From Streptomyces sedi (lineage in GTDB: Bacteria; Actinomycetota; Actinomycetes; Streptomycetales; Streptomycetaceae), in NCBI RefSeq assembly GCF_006335015.1, contig NZ_VDGT01000021.1:52398-116397 (forward strand): DNA of 64,000 bases, read 5' to 3'. Shown here piece after piece: positions 51,712-60,081 of the stretch. Position numbers and translations under genes: made by a program. The notes under the pieces were generated by a model. That model had not been told where the DNA came from and did no database searches. It saw nothing but the letters and a program-made list of their open reading frames with translations. Position 1 is the stretch's first letter. Every line of letters starts with the position of its first letter.

Positions 51712-52315
51712 TGAACCGGTGCACGCCCTCCGGGGTGAGCGCCGCGTGCACGCGCCGGTCGTGGGGTTCGTCGGGCAGCACGTCGACCACCTCGTGACCG
51801 TAGACCAGCGCGACCAGCGCGGGATCGACGCCCGCGCCGGCCAGCCGGGCCAGCGCCCGGTCGTAGGAACCGCCGCCCCTGCCCATCCGCACCCCGCGCG
51901 CGTCCACCGCGAGGCCGGGGAGCAGCACGGCATCCGCCCAGGTCACCGCGTCGGGACCGAGCCGGCGCCCGGCGGGTTCCAGCAGCCGGACGCGCCCGGC
52001 GTGCTCCGACTCCACCAGACGGCCGTGCCCCTCGAACTCCGCCCAGTCGAGGTCGTCGTCCGCCAGCAGCACCGGCAGCAGCACCCGCACGCCCCGTTCG
52101 CGCAGCGCGCGCAACAGCGCCCCGGTGCCCGGTTCACGCCCCACCGAGACATACGCGGCCACCGTGCCGGCCTCGGCCAACTCCGGCAGCTCCAGGACCC
52201 GTTCGGCCAGCGCCTCGCCGGCGTGCGCCACCTCGTCGCCGGCGAGCGCCGCCCGCACCGCCAGCAGGTCGCGCCGCAGCTCGCGCTTGAGCCTGGCCGG
52301 CTCGGTCACCGACAT
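51704..52315 (-). CDS. 5-formyltetrahydrofolate cyclo-ligase
   Basis: A 203-residue enzyme that converts 5-formyl-THF to 5,10-methenyl-THF with ATP. Motifs: LKRELRRDLLAVRAAL near the start, VAAYVSVGREPGT, and the P-loop-like GVRMGRGGGSYDRALARL, the signature of the family. ATG 52315 gives the usual size; a longer frame reaches 52486. It is divergent from galU, as in mycobacterial genomes where the same pair is adjacent. Confidence 0.9.
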   Translation of the reverse strand: MSVTEPARLKRELRRDLLAVRAALAGDEVAHAGEALAERVLELPELAEAGTVAAYVSVGREPGTGALLRALRERGVRVLLPVLLADDDLDWAEFEGHGRLVESEHAGRVRLLEPAGRRLGPDAVTWADAVLLPGLAVDARGVRMGRGGGSYDRALARLAGAGVDPALVALVYGHEVVDVLPDEPHDRRVHAALTPEGVHRFTR

Positions 52316-52557
52316 CCGCCCGCCCCCGCCGTGTCGCCGCTCCCGTGCCGCGGCGGCGCGTTCCGCCGCACGCCGTTCCACGCCGACCCGCTCCGCGGCG
52401 CCTCTCGCGTTTCCCGTTTCACAAATATCCCTTCCACCACGCCATTCACTCACCGGGTCGTAACCCTCAGGTAACCCACCCGCCAAAACTGTTCACAACA
52501 CGACGCCCTCGGGGCAAGTGTCGGGAACGCCCAGGCCAGGTGGATAAAGTGACCGGC

Positions 52558-53469
52558 ATGACCTCAGCGCGCCCTCGGATCAGTAAGGCTGTCATTCCCG
52601 CCGCTGGTCTCGGCACTCGGTTTCTGCCCGCGACCAAGGCCACACCCAAGGAAATGCTGCCGGTGGTCGACCAACCGGCGATTCAGTACGTGGTCGAGGA
52701 GGCGACGGCGGCCGGACTCACGGACGTCCTGATGGTCACCGGCCGCAACAAACGGCCGCTGGAGGACCACTTCGACCGCAACTACGAGCTGGAGGACGCG
52801 CTCCGCCGCAAGGGCGACAGCGAACGGCTCTCCCGCGTCCAGGAGTCGACCGCCCTCGCCACGATGCACTACGTCCGTCAGGGCGACCCCAGGGGCCTGG
52901 GCCACGCGGTGCTGTGTGCCGAACCACACGTCGGCGACCAGCCGTTCGCCGTGCTCCTCGGCGACGACCTGATCGACCCGCGCGACCCGCTGCTCACCGA
53001 AATGATCAAGGTCAGGGAGCGGCACGGCGGAAGCGTGATCGCCCTGATGGAGGTCGCGCCCGAGCAGATCCACCTCTACGGCTGCGCCGCGGTCGAGCCG
53101 GCGCCCGACGGCGTGCTGCGGGTGACGGGCCTGGTCGAGAAGCCGAGCCGCCAGGAGGCGCCCAGCTCGTACGCGGTCATCGGCCGCTATGTGCTGGACC
53201 CGGCCGTGTTCCGGGTACTGGCCAGAACCGCTCCGGGGCGGGGCGGCGAGATCCAGATCACCGACGCGCTCCAGGCGATGGCGGCCGACCCCGGGCTGGG
53301 CGGCCCGGTACACGGCGTGGCCTTCAAGGGCCGCCGCTACGACACCGGCGACCGGGCCGACTACCTGCGCTCCATCGTCCGGCTCGCCTGCGAACGGCCG
53401 GACCTCGGCCCGGAGTTCCGCTCCTGGCTGCGCACCTATGTGGCGGAGGAGTTGCCTCGCCTTGACTGA
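52558..53469 (+). CDS. galU: UTP-glucose-1-phosphate uridylyltransferase GalU
   Basis: A 303-residue nucleotidyltransferase: KAVIPAAGLGTRFLPATKATPKEMLPVVDQPAIQYVVEEA (parts AAGLGTRFLP, PKEMLPVVD), LGDDLIDPRDP and VEKPSRQEAPSSYAVIGRY, all GalU hallmarks. It makes UDP-glucose for trehalose, cell-wall and glycolipid synthesis. An in-frame GTG lies 9 nt upstream. The downstream moeA-like gene begins inside the galU stop region (8-nt overlap), so the two are coupled. This is the syntenic galU; the copy at 26721 is a paralogue. Confidence 0.93.
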   Translation: MTSARPRISKAVIPAAGLGTRFLPATKATPKEMLPVVDQPAIQYVVEEATAAGLTDVLMVTGRNKRPLEDHFDRNYELEDALRRKGDSERLSRVQESTALATMHYVRQGDPRGLGHAVLCAEPHVGDQPFAVLLGDDLIDPRDPLLTEMIKVRERHGGSVIALMEVAPEQIHLYGCAAVEPAPDGVLRVTGLVEKPSRQEAPSSYAVIGRYVLDPAVFRVLARTAPGRGGEIQITDALQAMAADPGLGGPVHGVAFKGRRYDTGDRADYLRSIVRLACERPDLGPEFRSWLRTYVAEELPRLD

Positions 53470-54754
53470 GATCTGGTCCGTCGACGAGCACCTGGCCGAC
53501 GTGCTGTCCGCGATCCGCCCGCTGGAGCCCATCGAGCTGCCGCTGCTGGACGCCCAGGGCTGCCTGCTCACCGAGGACGTGACCGTTCCCACGGCGCTCC
53601 CGCCGTTCGACAACAGCTCGATGGACGGCTACGCGGTGCGCGTCGCCGACCTCGACGGCGCGTGCGACGACTTTCCGGCGGTGCTCACCGTGATCGGCGA
53701 GGTCGCGGCGGGCAGCGGAACGTTGCCCGAGGTCAGACCGGGCCAGGCGGCGCGGATCATGACGGGCGCGCCGCTGCCGCCCGGTGCCGAGGCGGTGGTC
53801 CCCGTCGAGTGGACGGACGGCGGCACCGGCGGCGGGCCGGCCGTGGACATGACCGGTCCGGCCGGCCCCGAGGTGCGGGTCCACCGCGCGCCGGCGCACG
53901 GCCAGTTCGTGCGCCCCCGGGGCAGCGACGCGGCGCTCGGCGCGGTCGCGCTGACCGCCGGCACCCGGCTCGGGCCGCCGCAGCTCGGCCTGCTGGCCGC
54001 GCTGGGACGCGGCAGCGTCCCCGTCCGGCCGCGCCCGCGCGTCGTCGTGCTCTCCACCGGCAGCGAACTCGTCCCGCCCGGCGCCTCGTTGGGCCCCGGG
54101 CAGATCCATGACTCGAACAGCTTCATGCTGGCCGCCGCCGCCAGGGACGCCGGCGGCTTCGCGCACCGGGTCGCGGCCGTCGCCGACGACCCCGGCACGC
54201 TGCGGGCGACGCTGGAGGACCAGCTGGCCAGCGCCGACCTGCTCGTCACCAGCGGCGGGGTGAGCGTCGGCGCGTACGACGTGGTCAAGGAGGCGTTGAC
54301 CGACCTGGACCCCGAACTGGGCGCGGTCGCGTTCCGCCGGCTCGCGATGCAGCCGGGGAAGCCGCAGGGCTTCGGGTTGCTCGGGCCGGCGCGCGCGCCG
54401 CTGTTCGCGCTCCCCGGCAACCCGGTCTCCGCCTATGTGTCGTTCGAGCTGTTCGTGCGCCCCGCGCTGCGCGCCCTGGCCGGCCACCCGGCCGGCGCCC
54501 TCCACCGCCCGCGCACCACGGCGCGGCTGGTCACGGACGCCCCGCTGCGTTCGCCCGAGGGCCGGCGGCAGTATCTGCGCGGCACCTACGAACCGCCGGC
54601 CGACGGCGCGGACCGGGGAACGGTGCGCCCGGTGGGCGGCGCCGGCTCCCACCTGGTCGCGGCCCTGGCCCGGGCGGACGCCCTGATCGAGATCCCCGAG
54701 CGGGTCACCGAGGCCGCCCCCGGCGGGGAGTTCGCCGTGGTGCTGCTGGGTTGA
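53462..54754 (+). CDS. MoeA-like protein, possible gephyrin-like division protein Glp
   Basis: A 430-residue MoeA/gephyrin E-domain protein. PPFDNSSMDGYAV, VAAGSGTLPEVRPGQAARIMTGAPLPPGAEAVVPVE (parts MTGAPLPPGAEAVV), STGSELVPPG, HDSNSFML, LVTSGGVSVGAYDVVK and LPGNPVSAYVSFELFV are all present. Such proteins insert molybdate into adenylated molybdopterin. In corynebacteria and mycobacteria the copy next to galU and rimJ is Glp, which binds FtsZ and the receptor GlpR. Here that synteny holds, but moaC and mogA follow directly, so a biosynthetic role is equally possible. Start TTG 53462 follows GGAGGAG; ATG 53438 is an alternative. Confidence 0.9.
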   Translation: MTEIWSVDEHLADVLSAIRPLEPIELPLLDAQGCLLTEDVTVPTALPPFDNSSMDGYAVRVADLDGACDDFPAVLTVIGEVAAGSGTLPEVRPGQAARIMTGAPLPPGAEAVVPVEWTDGGTGGGPAVDMTGPAGPEVRVHRAPAHGQFVRPRGSDAALGAVALTAGTRLGPPQLGLLAALGRGSVPVRPRPRVVVLSTGSELVPPGASLGPGQIHDSNSFMLAAAARDAGGFAHRVAAVADDPGTLRATLEDQLASADLLVTSGGVSVGAYDVVKEALTDLDPELGAVAFRRLAMQPGKPQGFGLLGPARAPLFALPGNPVSAYVSFELFVRPALRALAGHPAGALHRPRTTARLVTDAPLRSPEGRRQYLRGTYEPPADGADRGTVRPVGGAGSHLVAALARADALIEIPERVTEAAPGGEFAVVLLG

Positions 54755-54797
54755 CGAGGGTGCTGCCGGACGCGGCGGAGGAGTACCGTAACCGGTC

Positions 54798-55277
54798 ATG
54801 AACACCCCTCGTCTCAGCCACATCGACGACAGCGGTGCGGCTCGGATGGTCGACGTCTCCGAGAAGGCGACGACCGACCGCACCGCGCGGGCGACCGGAA
54901 GGGTGCTGGTCGCGCCCGAGGTCGTCGCGCTGCTGCGCGGCGCGGGAGTGCCCAAGGGCGACGCCCTGGCGACCGCCAGGATCGCCGGCATCATGGGCGC
55001 CAAGCGCACGCCCGAGCTGGTGCCGCTCTGCCACCCGCTGGCCGTCTCGGGGGTGCGGGTCGACCTGGAGGTCGCCGACGACGCGGTGGAGATCACCGCC
55101 GAGGTCCGCACCACCGACCGCACCGGCGTCGAGATGGAGGCGCTCACCGCCGTCTCGGTCGCCGCCCTCACCGTCGTGGACATGGTGAAGGCGGTCGACA
55201 AGGCGGCGGTGATCACCGACATCCGCGTCGAACGGAAGACCGGCGGCGCCTCGGGCGACTGGAGCAGGGCCCGGTGA
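54798..55277 (+). CDS. moaC: Cyclic pyranopterin monophosphate synthase MoaC
   Basis: A 159-residue enzyme of molybdopterin synthesis, forming the cyclic pyranopterin from the 3',8-cyclo-GTP made by MoaA. The signature LSHIDDSGAARMVDVSEK, KGDALATARIAGIMGAKRTPELVPLCHPL (parts AGIMGAKRT, LVPLCHPL), TGVEMEALTAVSVAALTVYD-type segment (VEMEALTAVS) and DMVKAVDK are present. The ATG is about 18 nt after GGAGGAG. The stop overlaps the mogA start by 4 nt. Confidence 0.95.
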   Translation: MNTPRLSHIDDSGAARMVDVSEKATTDRTARATGRVLVAPEVVALLRGAGVPKGDALATARIAGIMGAKRTPELVPLCHPLAVSGVRVDLEVADDAVEITAEVRTTDRTGVEMEALTAVSVAALTVVDMVKAVDKAAVITDIRVERKTGGASGDWSRAR

Positions 55278-55759
55278 GCGGCGCGTACCGGGCGTTGGTC
55301 GTCACCGCCTCGCAGCGCGCCGCCGCCGGCGTCTACCCGGACACCGGCGGGCCGCTGCTGGTCGAGGGGCTGGCCGAGCTGGAGTTCGCCGTCGAGGGGC
55401 CGGTGGTGGTGCCCGACGGCGAACCGGTCGCCGAGGCGCTGCGCGCCGCCGTCGCCGAGGGCTACGACGTGGTGCTCACCACCGGCGGCACCGGCATCTC
55501 CCCCACCGACGCGACGCCCGAAGCCACCCGCGCGGTGCTCGACCACGAGATCCCCGGCATCGCCGAGGCGATCCGCGCCGCCGGCCGGGAGAAGGTGCCC
55601 ACCGCGGCGCTCTCGCGCGGGCTGGCGGGCGTCGCCGGGCGGACGCTGATCGTCAACCTCCCCGGTTCGACCGGCGGCGTACGGGACGGGCTCACGGTGC
55701 TGCGCCCGTTGCTGCGCCACGCGGTCGACCAGCTGCGCGGCGGCGACCACCCGTCGTGA
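55274..55759 (+). CDS. mogA: Molybdopterin adenylyltransferase MogA/MoaB family
   Basis: A 161-residue protein that adenylylates molybdopterin before metal insertion. Motifs: ALVVTASQRAAAGVYPDTGGPLL, VLTTGGTGISPTDATPEATR and LPGSTGGVRDGL, the conserved GGTG and P-G-S motifs of the MogA/gephyrin G fold. It starts with GTG within the moaC stop and ends overlapping rimJ by 4 nt. MogA versus MoaB cannot be separated by eye. Confidence 0.93.
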   Translation: MSGAYRALVVTASQRAAAGVYPDTGGPLLVEGLAELEFAVEGPVVVPDGEPVAEALRAAVAEGYDVVLTTGGTGISPTDATPEATRAVLDHEIPGIAEAIRAAGREKVPTAALSRGLAGVAGRTLIVNLPGSTGGVRDGLTVLRPLLRHAVDQLRGGDHPS

Positions 55760-56445
55760 ACGCCTCCTGGAGCGTCGAGTTGGCCCTCGGCGAGGTCGGA
55801 CTGCGACCCATCAGACTGCGCGACCACCGCGCCTGGCGCGAGGTCAACCAGCGCAACCGCGACTGGCTGCGCCCCTGGGAGGCGACCATTCCGCCCCCTC
55901 CGCACGGCCATCTGGCGCCGCGTCGGCCGACGTTCCGCCAGATGGTGCGGCACCTGCGGGCGGAGGCGCAGTCGGGGCGGATGCTGCCGTTCGTCGTGAC
56001 CTACCAGGGGCAGCTGGCCGGGCAGTTGACGGTGGCCGGCATCACCTGGGGCTCGATGTGCTCGGCGCACATCGGCTACTGGGTCGACCGCTCCGTCGCC
56101 GGCCGCGGCGTGATGCCGGCGGCGGTGGCGCTCGCCGTCGACCACTGCTTCCACTCGTTGGGGCTGCACCGCGTGGAGGTCTGCATCCGCCCGGAGAACG
56201 GGCCCAGCCGGCGCGTGGTGGAGAAGCTGGGCTTCCGCGAGGAGGGCGTGCGCCCCCGCTTTCTGCACATCGACGGCGGCTGGCGCGACCACCTTGTCTT
56301 CGCCTTGACGGCCGAGGAGGTCCCCCAGGGCCTGGTGCGCCGCTGGCGCCAACGGAACAGCGCCCTGTCCGAAGAGGGGCCACCGCCACCGCACCGCGCG
56401 ACCGGGGACGCCGAGGGGTCGGCGCGGGACTCTCCCCCACGGTAG
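55756..56445 (+). CDS. RimJ/RimL-type GNAT N-acetyltransferase
   Basis: A 229-residue GNAT protein: VGLRPIRLRDHRAWREVN, LAGQLTVAGITWGSMCSAHIGYWVDRSVAGRGVMPAAVAL (parts HIGYWVDRSVAGRGVMP), LHRVEVCIRPENGPSRRVVEKLGFREEG. It corresponds in position to mycobacterial rimJ beside moeA1. It may acetylate protein N-termini, but the target is unknown. The C-terminal ~30 residues are an acidic/Pro-rich tail. It begins with GTG inside the mogA stop (4-nt overlap). Confidence 0.88.
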   Translation: MNASWSVELALGEVGLRPIRLRDHRAWREVNQRNRDWLRPWEATIPPPPHGHLAPRRPTFRQMVRHLRAEAQSGRMLPFVVTYQGQLAGQLTVAGITWGSMCSAHIGYWVDRSVAGRGVMPAAVALAVDHCFHSLGLHRVEVCIRPENGPSRRVVEKLGFREEGVRPRFLHIDGGWRDHLVFALTAEEVPQGLVRRWRQRNSALSEEGPPPPHRATGDAEGSARDSPPR

Positions 56446-56959
56446 GAGAGCGCTTTCGGGGGCTGCCGGCTCGGCAGGCCGCGGGAAGGCTCGACGGGGG
56501 GGGCGACCGCGCTCGGAAACCACTCGGAACGCGCTGGGTGACGCACCGGGAAGGCGCCCGGCACGCACGGGAAGGCGGCGCCCGGACCGCGCGCGCGGAA
56601 GTCGCCACGGGGTGCGGCACCGGTCAACGGCTCACGTCAACGACACGGATCAGGGTCTCGCGTCAACGACACGGGTCAACGACACGGACCAACGGCCCGG
56701 GTCACGGGACTGAGCCACGGGACTGAGCCACGGGGCTGAGCCACGGGGCTGGGCCACACCCCGCGATACGACCCAAAGTGCGGCATTACCGCCGGTATGA
56801 CGTTCGACCCCACGTCGGAGTGAGGAAGGCCACGCGGACAGCCGAACGCGCGGACGACTTGATAACAATCCGACGAAAGCCCCAGGATGACCGCCTGATC
56901 GTGCGACACACCGCCCAATTTGGCAGATGGACCCCCGTCGGCCCCTCTACGGTGTGACC
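56446..56959. other. 514-bp spacer upstream of sepX-like gene
   Basis: No gene is supported. It contains the 13-bp periodic repeat (56623-56752) and, at the end, TACGGT (56948-56953) placed 7 nt before GTG 56960, compatible with a -10 box and leaderless transcription of the next gene. TTGGCA at 56920 is a possible but badly spaced -35. Confidence 0.5.
56623..56752. repeat. 13-bp periodic repeat array, ten units
   Basis: Ten units of exactly 13 bp run in one register from 56623. GTCAACGACACGG recurs at 56636, 56662 and 56675; the second half drifts to GCCACGGGACTGA/GCCACGGGGCTGA at 56714 and 56727. The series keeps phase despite divergence, so it arose by repeated duplication. It occupies the spacer between rimJ and the sepX-like gene. 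Confidence 0.88.
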
Positions 56960-57952
56960 GTGAGCAGCAGTGGCCTCATCTTCGCAATGATCGTCGGGGC
57001 CTGGGCCGCGTACCTCGTGCCGATGTGGCTTCGCCGGCAGGACGAGTTGAACGACTCCCGCCCGACGGAACGCTTCAGCACCGCCATCCGGCTGCTGACG
57101 CGCGGTAAGCGCGCGCCCGCACCGGCCGAGCAGGGGGACTCAGCGGAGGACGGCCCGGAAGAGCCCGACGAGCCCACCGCCCCGGACGGCTCAGCCGACC
57201 TCCGGGCCTTCGCCGAGCCCGTGACCGACGTGGGGCGGGCCACCGCCGAGGCCCCGAGCCGGGGGCGCGCGCCGAAGGGCGAGGCATCGCGGGGCGGCAG
57301 CGGAGGAAGACCCTCCTCCGGCGCACAGCCGGGGAACGGCAACCAGCGCGCGCAGGTCCTCGTGCGCCGCCGGCGCACGACCATGGTTCTGTTTCTGGCC
57401 TTCACTCTTTCCGGTATCTTCGCGGTCTCCACCAGCCCCGGGCTGCTCTGGCTGCCGGCGATCCCCGGACTGCTGCTCGTCGCGTACATCGTTCACCTGC
57501 GCGGCCAGGAGCGCCGCCGCTGGGCGGTCGCGGTAGACCGCAGGCGCGCGGAGGAGGCCGCGCGCCGCCTGCGCGAACGCACGCAGGCCAACGCGGCGGC
57601 CGTACCGGAGAAGCCGGCGCGGGCGATCGTCGAGCAGACCGACCACGCCGAGTGGGTCGACGACCAGCAGCGCGACCAGGGCACCACCGCCGGCGACGCG
57701 GCCCAGGGCTGGGACCCGGCGCCGGTGCCGTTGCCCACCTACGTGAAGGCACCGGTGGCGCCGCGCACCCCGCGGCGCGGCGTCGACCGCGACGCTCCCG
57801 ACGCGTGGAGCGCCGCCCGCTCCACCACGGCCGGCACCCCCCAGCAGCCGCCGGCGCCCCGCACCGAGGCCCGCGAGCCCAGGGGCGCGGAGCGTACCCC
57901 GCTCTTCGACCAGTACGCCGACGACGACCACCGCCGGGCGGCGGGCGAGTAG
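56960..57952 (+). CDS. sepX: SepX/GlpR-type membrane septum protein
   Basis: A 330-residue protein. It begins VSSSGLIFAMIVGAWAAYLVPMWLRRQDE (parts SGLIFAMIVGAWAAYLVPMWLRR), an N-terminal helix with the W-x-AYLVPMWLRRQDELN signature I associate with Streptomyces SepX and its corynebacterial homologue GlpR. A second hydrophobic pair (TTMVLFLAFTLSGIFAVST, LLWLPAIPGLLLVAYIVHL) follows a disordered acidic/Gly linker. The C-terminal ~130 residues are disordered and Pro/Arg-rich. It should act in septum placement with the divisome. GTG 56960 is preferred over ATG 56927 because it gives the conserved N-terminus. Confidence 0.82.
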   Translation: MSSSGLIFAMIVGAWAAYLVPMWLRRQDELNDSRPTERFSTAIRLLTRGKRAPAPAEQGDSAEDGPEEPDEPTAPDGSADLRAFAEPVTDVGRATAEAPSRGRAPKGEASRGGSGGRPSSGAQPGNGNQRAQVLVRRRRTTMVLFLAFTLSGIFAVSTSPGLLWLPAIPGLLLVAYIVHLRGQERRRWAVAVDRRRAEEAARRLRERTQANAAAVPEKPARAIVEQTDHAEWVDDQQRDQGTTAGDAAQGWDPAPVPLPTYVKAPVAPRTPRRGVDRDAPDAWSAARSTTAGTPQQPPAPRTEAREPRGAERTPLFDQYADDDHRRAAGE

Positions 57953-58033
57953 CCCACCGCCGCCCGGCCCCGGGCCTCCCCCAACGGATTTCGACCCACC
58001 CGGCCGGGGGTGTTAGAGTTCTGGCGTCCACAC

Positions 58034-58107
58034 GGGCCTGTAGCGCAGCCTGGTAGCGCATCTCGTTCGCAACGAGGGGGTCAGGGGTTCAAATCCCCTC
58101 AGGTCCA
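58034..58107 (+). tRNA. tRNA-Ala, anticodon CGC
   Basis: The 74-nt cloverleaf has acceptor GGGCCTG pairing with CAGGTCC (one G-U), anticodon loop TTCGCAA with CGC, and T arm AGGGG/CCCCT with loop TTCAAAT. It reads GCG alanine codons. The discriminator is A and no CCA is encoded. An accessory gene cluster starts just downstream, as often at tRNA integration sites. Confidence 0.97.
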
Positions 58108-58146
58108 CAGACAAGGGCCGTTCACTAGACCAGGTAGAACGGACAG

Positions 58147-58185
58147 CCAAAGCCCCCGTCGGCGTCGATCCGGCGGGGGCTTTGG
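58147..58185 (+). terminator. 12-bp hairpin downstream of tRNA-Ala
   Basis: CCAAAGCCCCCG (58147-58158) pairs exactly with CGGGGGCTTTGG (58174-58185) around a 15-nt loop. It begins 40 nt after the tRNA and ends in a T-rich arm, fitting a terminator. Confidence 0.8.
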
Positions 58186-58337
58186 CGTGGGTGCGAGCAG
58201 CGAAGAACAGCCACTGGGTCCCAGCTGGGTCCTGTGCCGCTCCGCCGAGGTGCCGGCCGAGCTTGCGGAGCGCCCTACGGGACCCTCGCGAGTCGGCCGA
58301 CGTCCGGGGTGATCACCAACGCCGACATCCGCCCGCG

Positions 58338-59564
58338 TCAGGCTCGCCTCTCCGGTGCGCCCAACTCGGCGGCCAGCGACCGAAGCTGATCGGACGGCGG
58401 CTGGCTCATGGCCATCAGGTCGGAGACGACCTGCTTGACGGCCGGCTTGGCGCGGAACATCTCCGGCAGCGTCTGACGCACACTCACCAGTGCTGAGACC
58501 GCCTCGTTCACCTGGCGCCGTTGGGTGTGCGCCTTGGCGAGGTCGATGCCGAACCGCGCCTGCCGTTCCAGGGACAGGCCGGAGGGATCGACCGCCTGAG
58601 CCGCGCGCAGGGCGACACCCGCGTCGCCGAGGTCCACCGCGACGGCGACCTCGTGGAGCGCGACGTTGGTCGGTCCGAACTCGGTGTGGTAGTCGTTGCG
58701 CCCCTCACCGATCCGCTCGGCCAGCTCCTTGGCCTGCCGGAGGTGGGCGTACGCGTCGTCCGCCTGGTTCAACCGGCCGGCGGCGAGGGCGCGTTGCAGG
58801 GTGAGGGCCCCGCGCAGGGCAACGGCCTCGGGCTGCCCCGTCTCGGCGAGCGGCACCAGGGCGTCGGCGGCGCTGCCGGAGACCTGGGCGGCCTGCCCGT
58901 AGTGGCGTGCGCCGATGAAGACGATGGACAGGCGGAACTCGCCGGCCGCCATGAGCAACGGGTCGCCTGCTCGCTCGGCGGCCACCACCGCCCGGTCCAC
59001 GGCGATCCAGGCCGCTTCCGGTTCACCCATGTTCGCCAGGGCGGCGCTGCACGTGTGGTACATCGCGGCCAACAGCCGGAACAGCTCCGCTCGTTGATCA
59101 TCGGAGACCCCGGCGCGTGTGCCGGACTCCAGCCGTGGGACCAGGCCCTCCAGCAGCTCGGCCAGATCCGCGTAATTGCCCTCGTGGGTCAGCGACCAGG
59201 CGCGATCCACCCCGTCCCGCAGCGCGGGAACGTCCGGCGGTTCGGACTGCCCCAGCACGGCCCGCAACGAGTGCGCGGTACTGAGCACCATCCGCAGCCG
59301 CGAGGCCCCGGGCGCCTCCCCCTCGACGACCGAGGCCACGATGGGCGCCTCGGCGGCCAGTTCGGCGACCGGGATGTCCAGGGCCTCGGCGACCTTCTCC
59401 AGAACGGTCATCCGGTCGATGCGGCGCACGCCGCGTTCCACCTGCGAGATCCAGGCTTCCGACCGTTCCAGCAGGGCGGCGAACTCCTTCTGCGACAGTC
59501 CGCGCCGCTTGCGATGCCGGGCGATCTTCCGGCCCAGCGCCTTCTCGTAGTCGTCAGCGCTCAA
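58338..59564 (-). CDS. XRE-family regulator with TPR-like C-terminal region
   Basis: A 408-residue protein. Residues about 8-65 are an XRE helix-turn-helix (IARHRKRRGLSQKEFAALLERSEAWISQVERG). The rest is helical with repeated pairs resembling tetratricopeptides (AELFRLLAAMYHTCSAALANMG, AVDRAVVAAERAGDPLLMAAGEF, ALRGALTLQRALAAGRLNQADDAYAHL in short form). The architecture is common among streptomycete regulators, some of them peptide or small-molecule sensors. A TTG at 59564 is the start, overlapping the stop of the upstream monooxygenase gene by 11 nt, so translation is coupled. Confidence 0.85.
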   Translation of the reverse strand: MSADDYEKALGRKIARHRKRRGLSQKEFAALLERSEAWISQVERGVRRIDRMTVLEKVAEALDIPVAELAAEAPIVASVVEGEAPGASRLRMVLSTAHSLRAVLGQSEPPDVPALRDGVDRAWSLTHEGNYADLAELLEGLVPRLESGTRAGVSDDQRAELFRLLAAMYHTCSAALANMGEPEAAWIAVDRAVVAAERAGDPLLMAAGEFRLSIVFIGARHYGQAAQVSGSAADALVPLAETGQPEAVALRGALTLQRALAAGRLNQADDAYAHLRQAKELAERIGEGRNDYHTEFGPTNVALHEVAVAVDLGDAGVALRAAQAVDPSGLSLERQARFGIDLAKAHTQRRQVNEAVSALVSVRQTLPEMFRAKPAVKQVVSDLMAMSQPPSDQLRSLAAELGAPERRA

Positions 59565-59868
59565 CGTCGACGCCCTTGCCGGACACGAAGTCCAGACGAT
59601 CGACCTCGGTCGAGGCCAGGTACTTGTTCCGCTCGGCGAGAAAGTGGATCACATAGTCCTGCGACTCGTGCGTCTCGAACGCCGCCACGTCGCGGTACAG
59701 CTCGTAGAAGATCCGCTGAAGCGGCTGCCCGTCAACGCGGTGCACCGTGTAGATCACCGTTCCCGGCTCGTTCGCACGAATCTGCACCCCGGTGCGGGCG
59801 ACCAGTTCGTCGAACTCGACTGCCGCCGCCTCGTCCTTGCAGGTGAAGCGCACCATCAGTCCGAACAT
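59554..59868 (-). CDS. Antibiotic-biosynthesis-monooxygenase (ABM/YgiN-like) protein
   Basis: A 104-residue ferredoxin-like dimer-forming protein: GLMVRFTCKDEAAAVEFDELV, TVIYTVHRVDGQPLQRIFYELYRDVAAFETHESQDYVIHF (parts YELYRD, FETHESQDYV). The family includes quinol monooxygenases that need no cofactor, but most members have unknown substrates. The ATG follows AGAGGAACC. It is coupled to the XRE gene downstream and divergent from the HATPase gene. Confidence 0.82.
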   Translation of the reverse strand: MFGLMVRFTCKDEAAAVEFDELVARTGVQIRANEPGTVIYTVHRVDGQPLQRIFYELYRDVAAFETHESQDYVIHFLAERNKYLASTEVDRLDFVSGKGVDVER

Positions 59869-59944
59869 GGCGGTTCCTCTCTCTCGACATCAGACGGGCA
59901 CCGCGCCCGCAGCCACGCTATGCGCGCAGCAACTCGCACGAAAA

Positions 59945-59995
59945 GTACGATGGCATACTTCCGGTGCGCGTACATTGGGTACGGTGCTAGTACTA
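59945..59995. promoter_or_regulatory. GTAC-rich divergent regulatory region
   Basis: GTAC occurs four times at 59945, 59970, 59979 and 59990, the last within the 8-bp palindrome TAGTACTA (59988-59995). It lies in the 213-bp divergent spacer between the monooxygenase and HATPase genes, in sequence clearly AT-richer than its surroundings. It is a candidate binding site for one of the adjacent XRE regulators. Confidence 0.4.
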
Positions 59996-60081
59996 ATTCT
60001 ACGCCTCACTGTGGCCCGCGTCATCGGAACCGCACCTTCGGACGCGAAAACTCGCAGGTCACCGACGGACGGAGGAACGTG

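Noticed and set aside
53324..55750. 808-codon minus-strand frame across moeA, moaC and mogA
   Set aside because: It is antisense to three conserved molybdopterin genes and shows only Arg/Ala/Gly low complexity.
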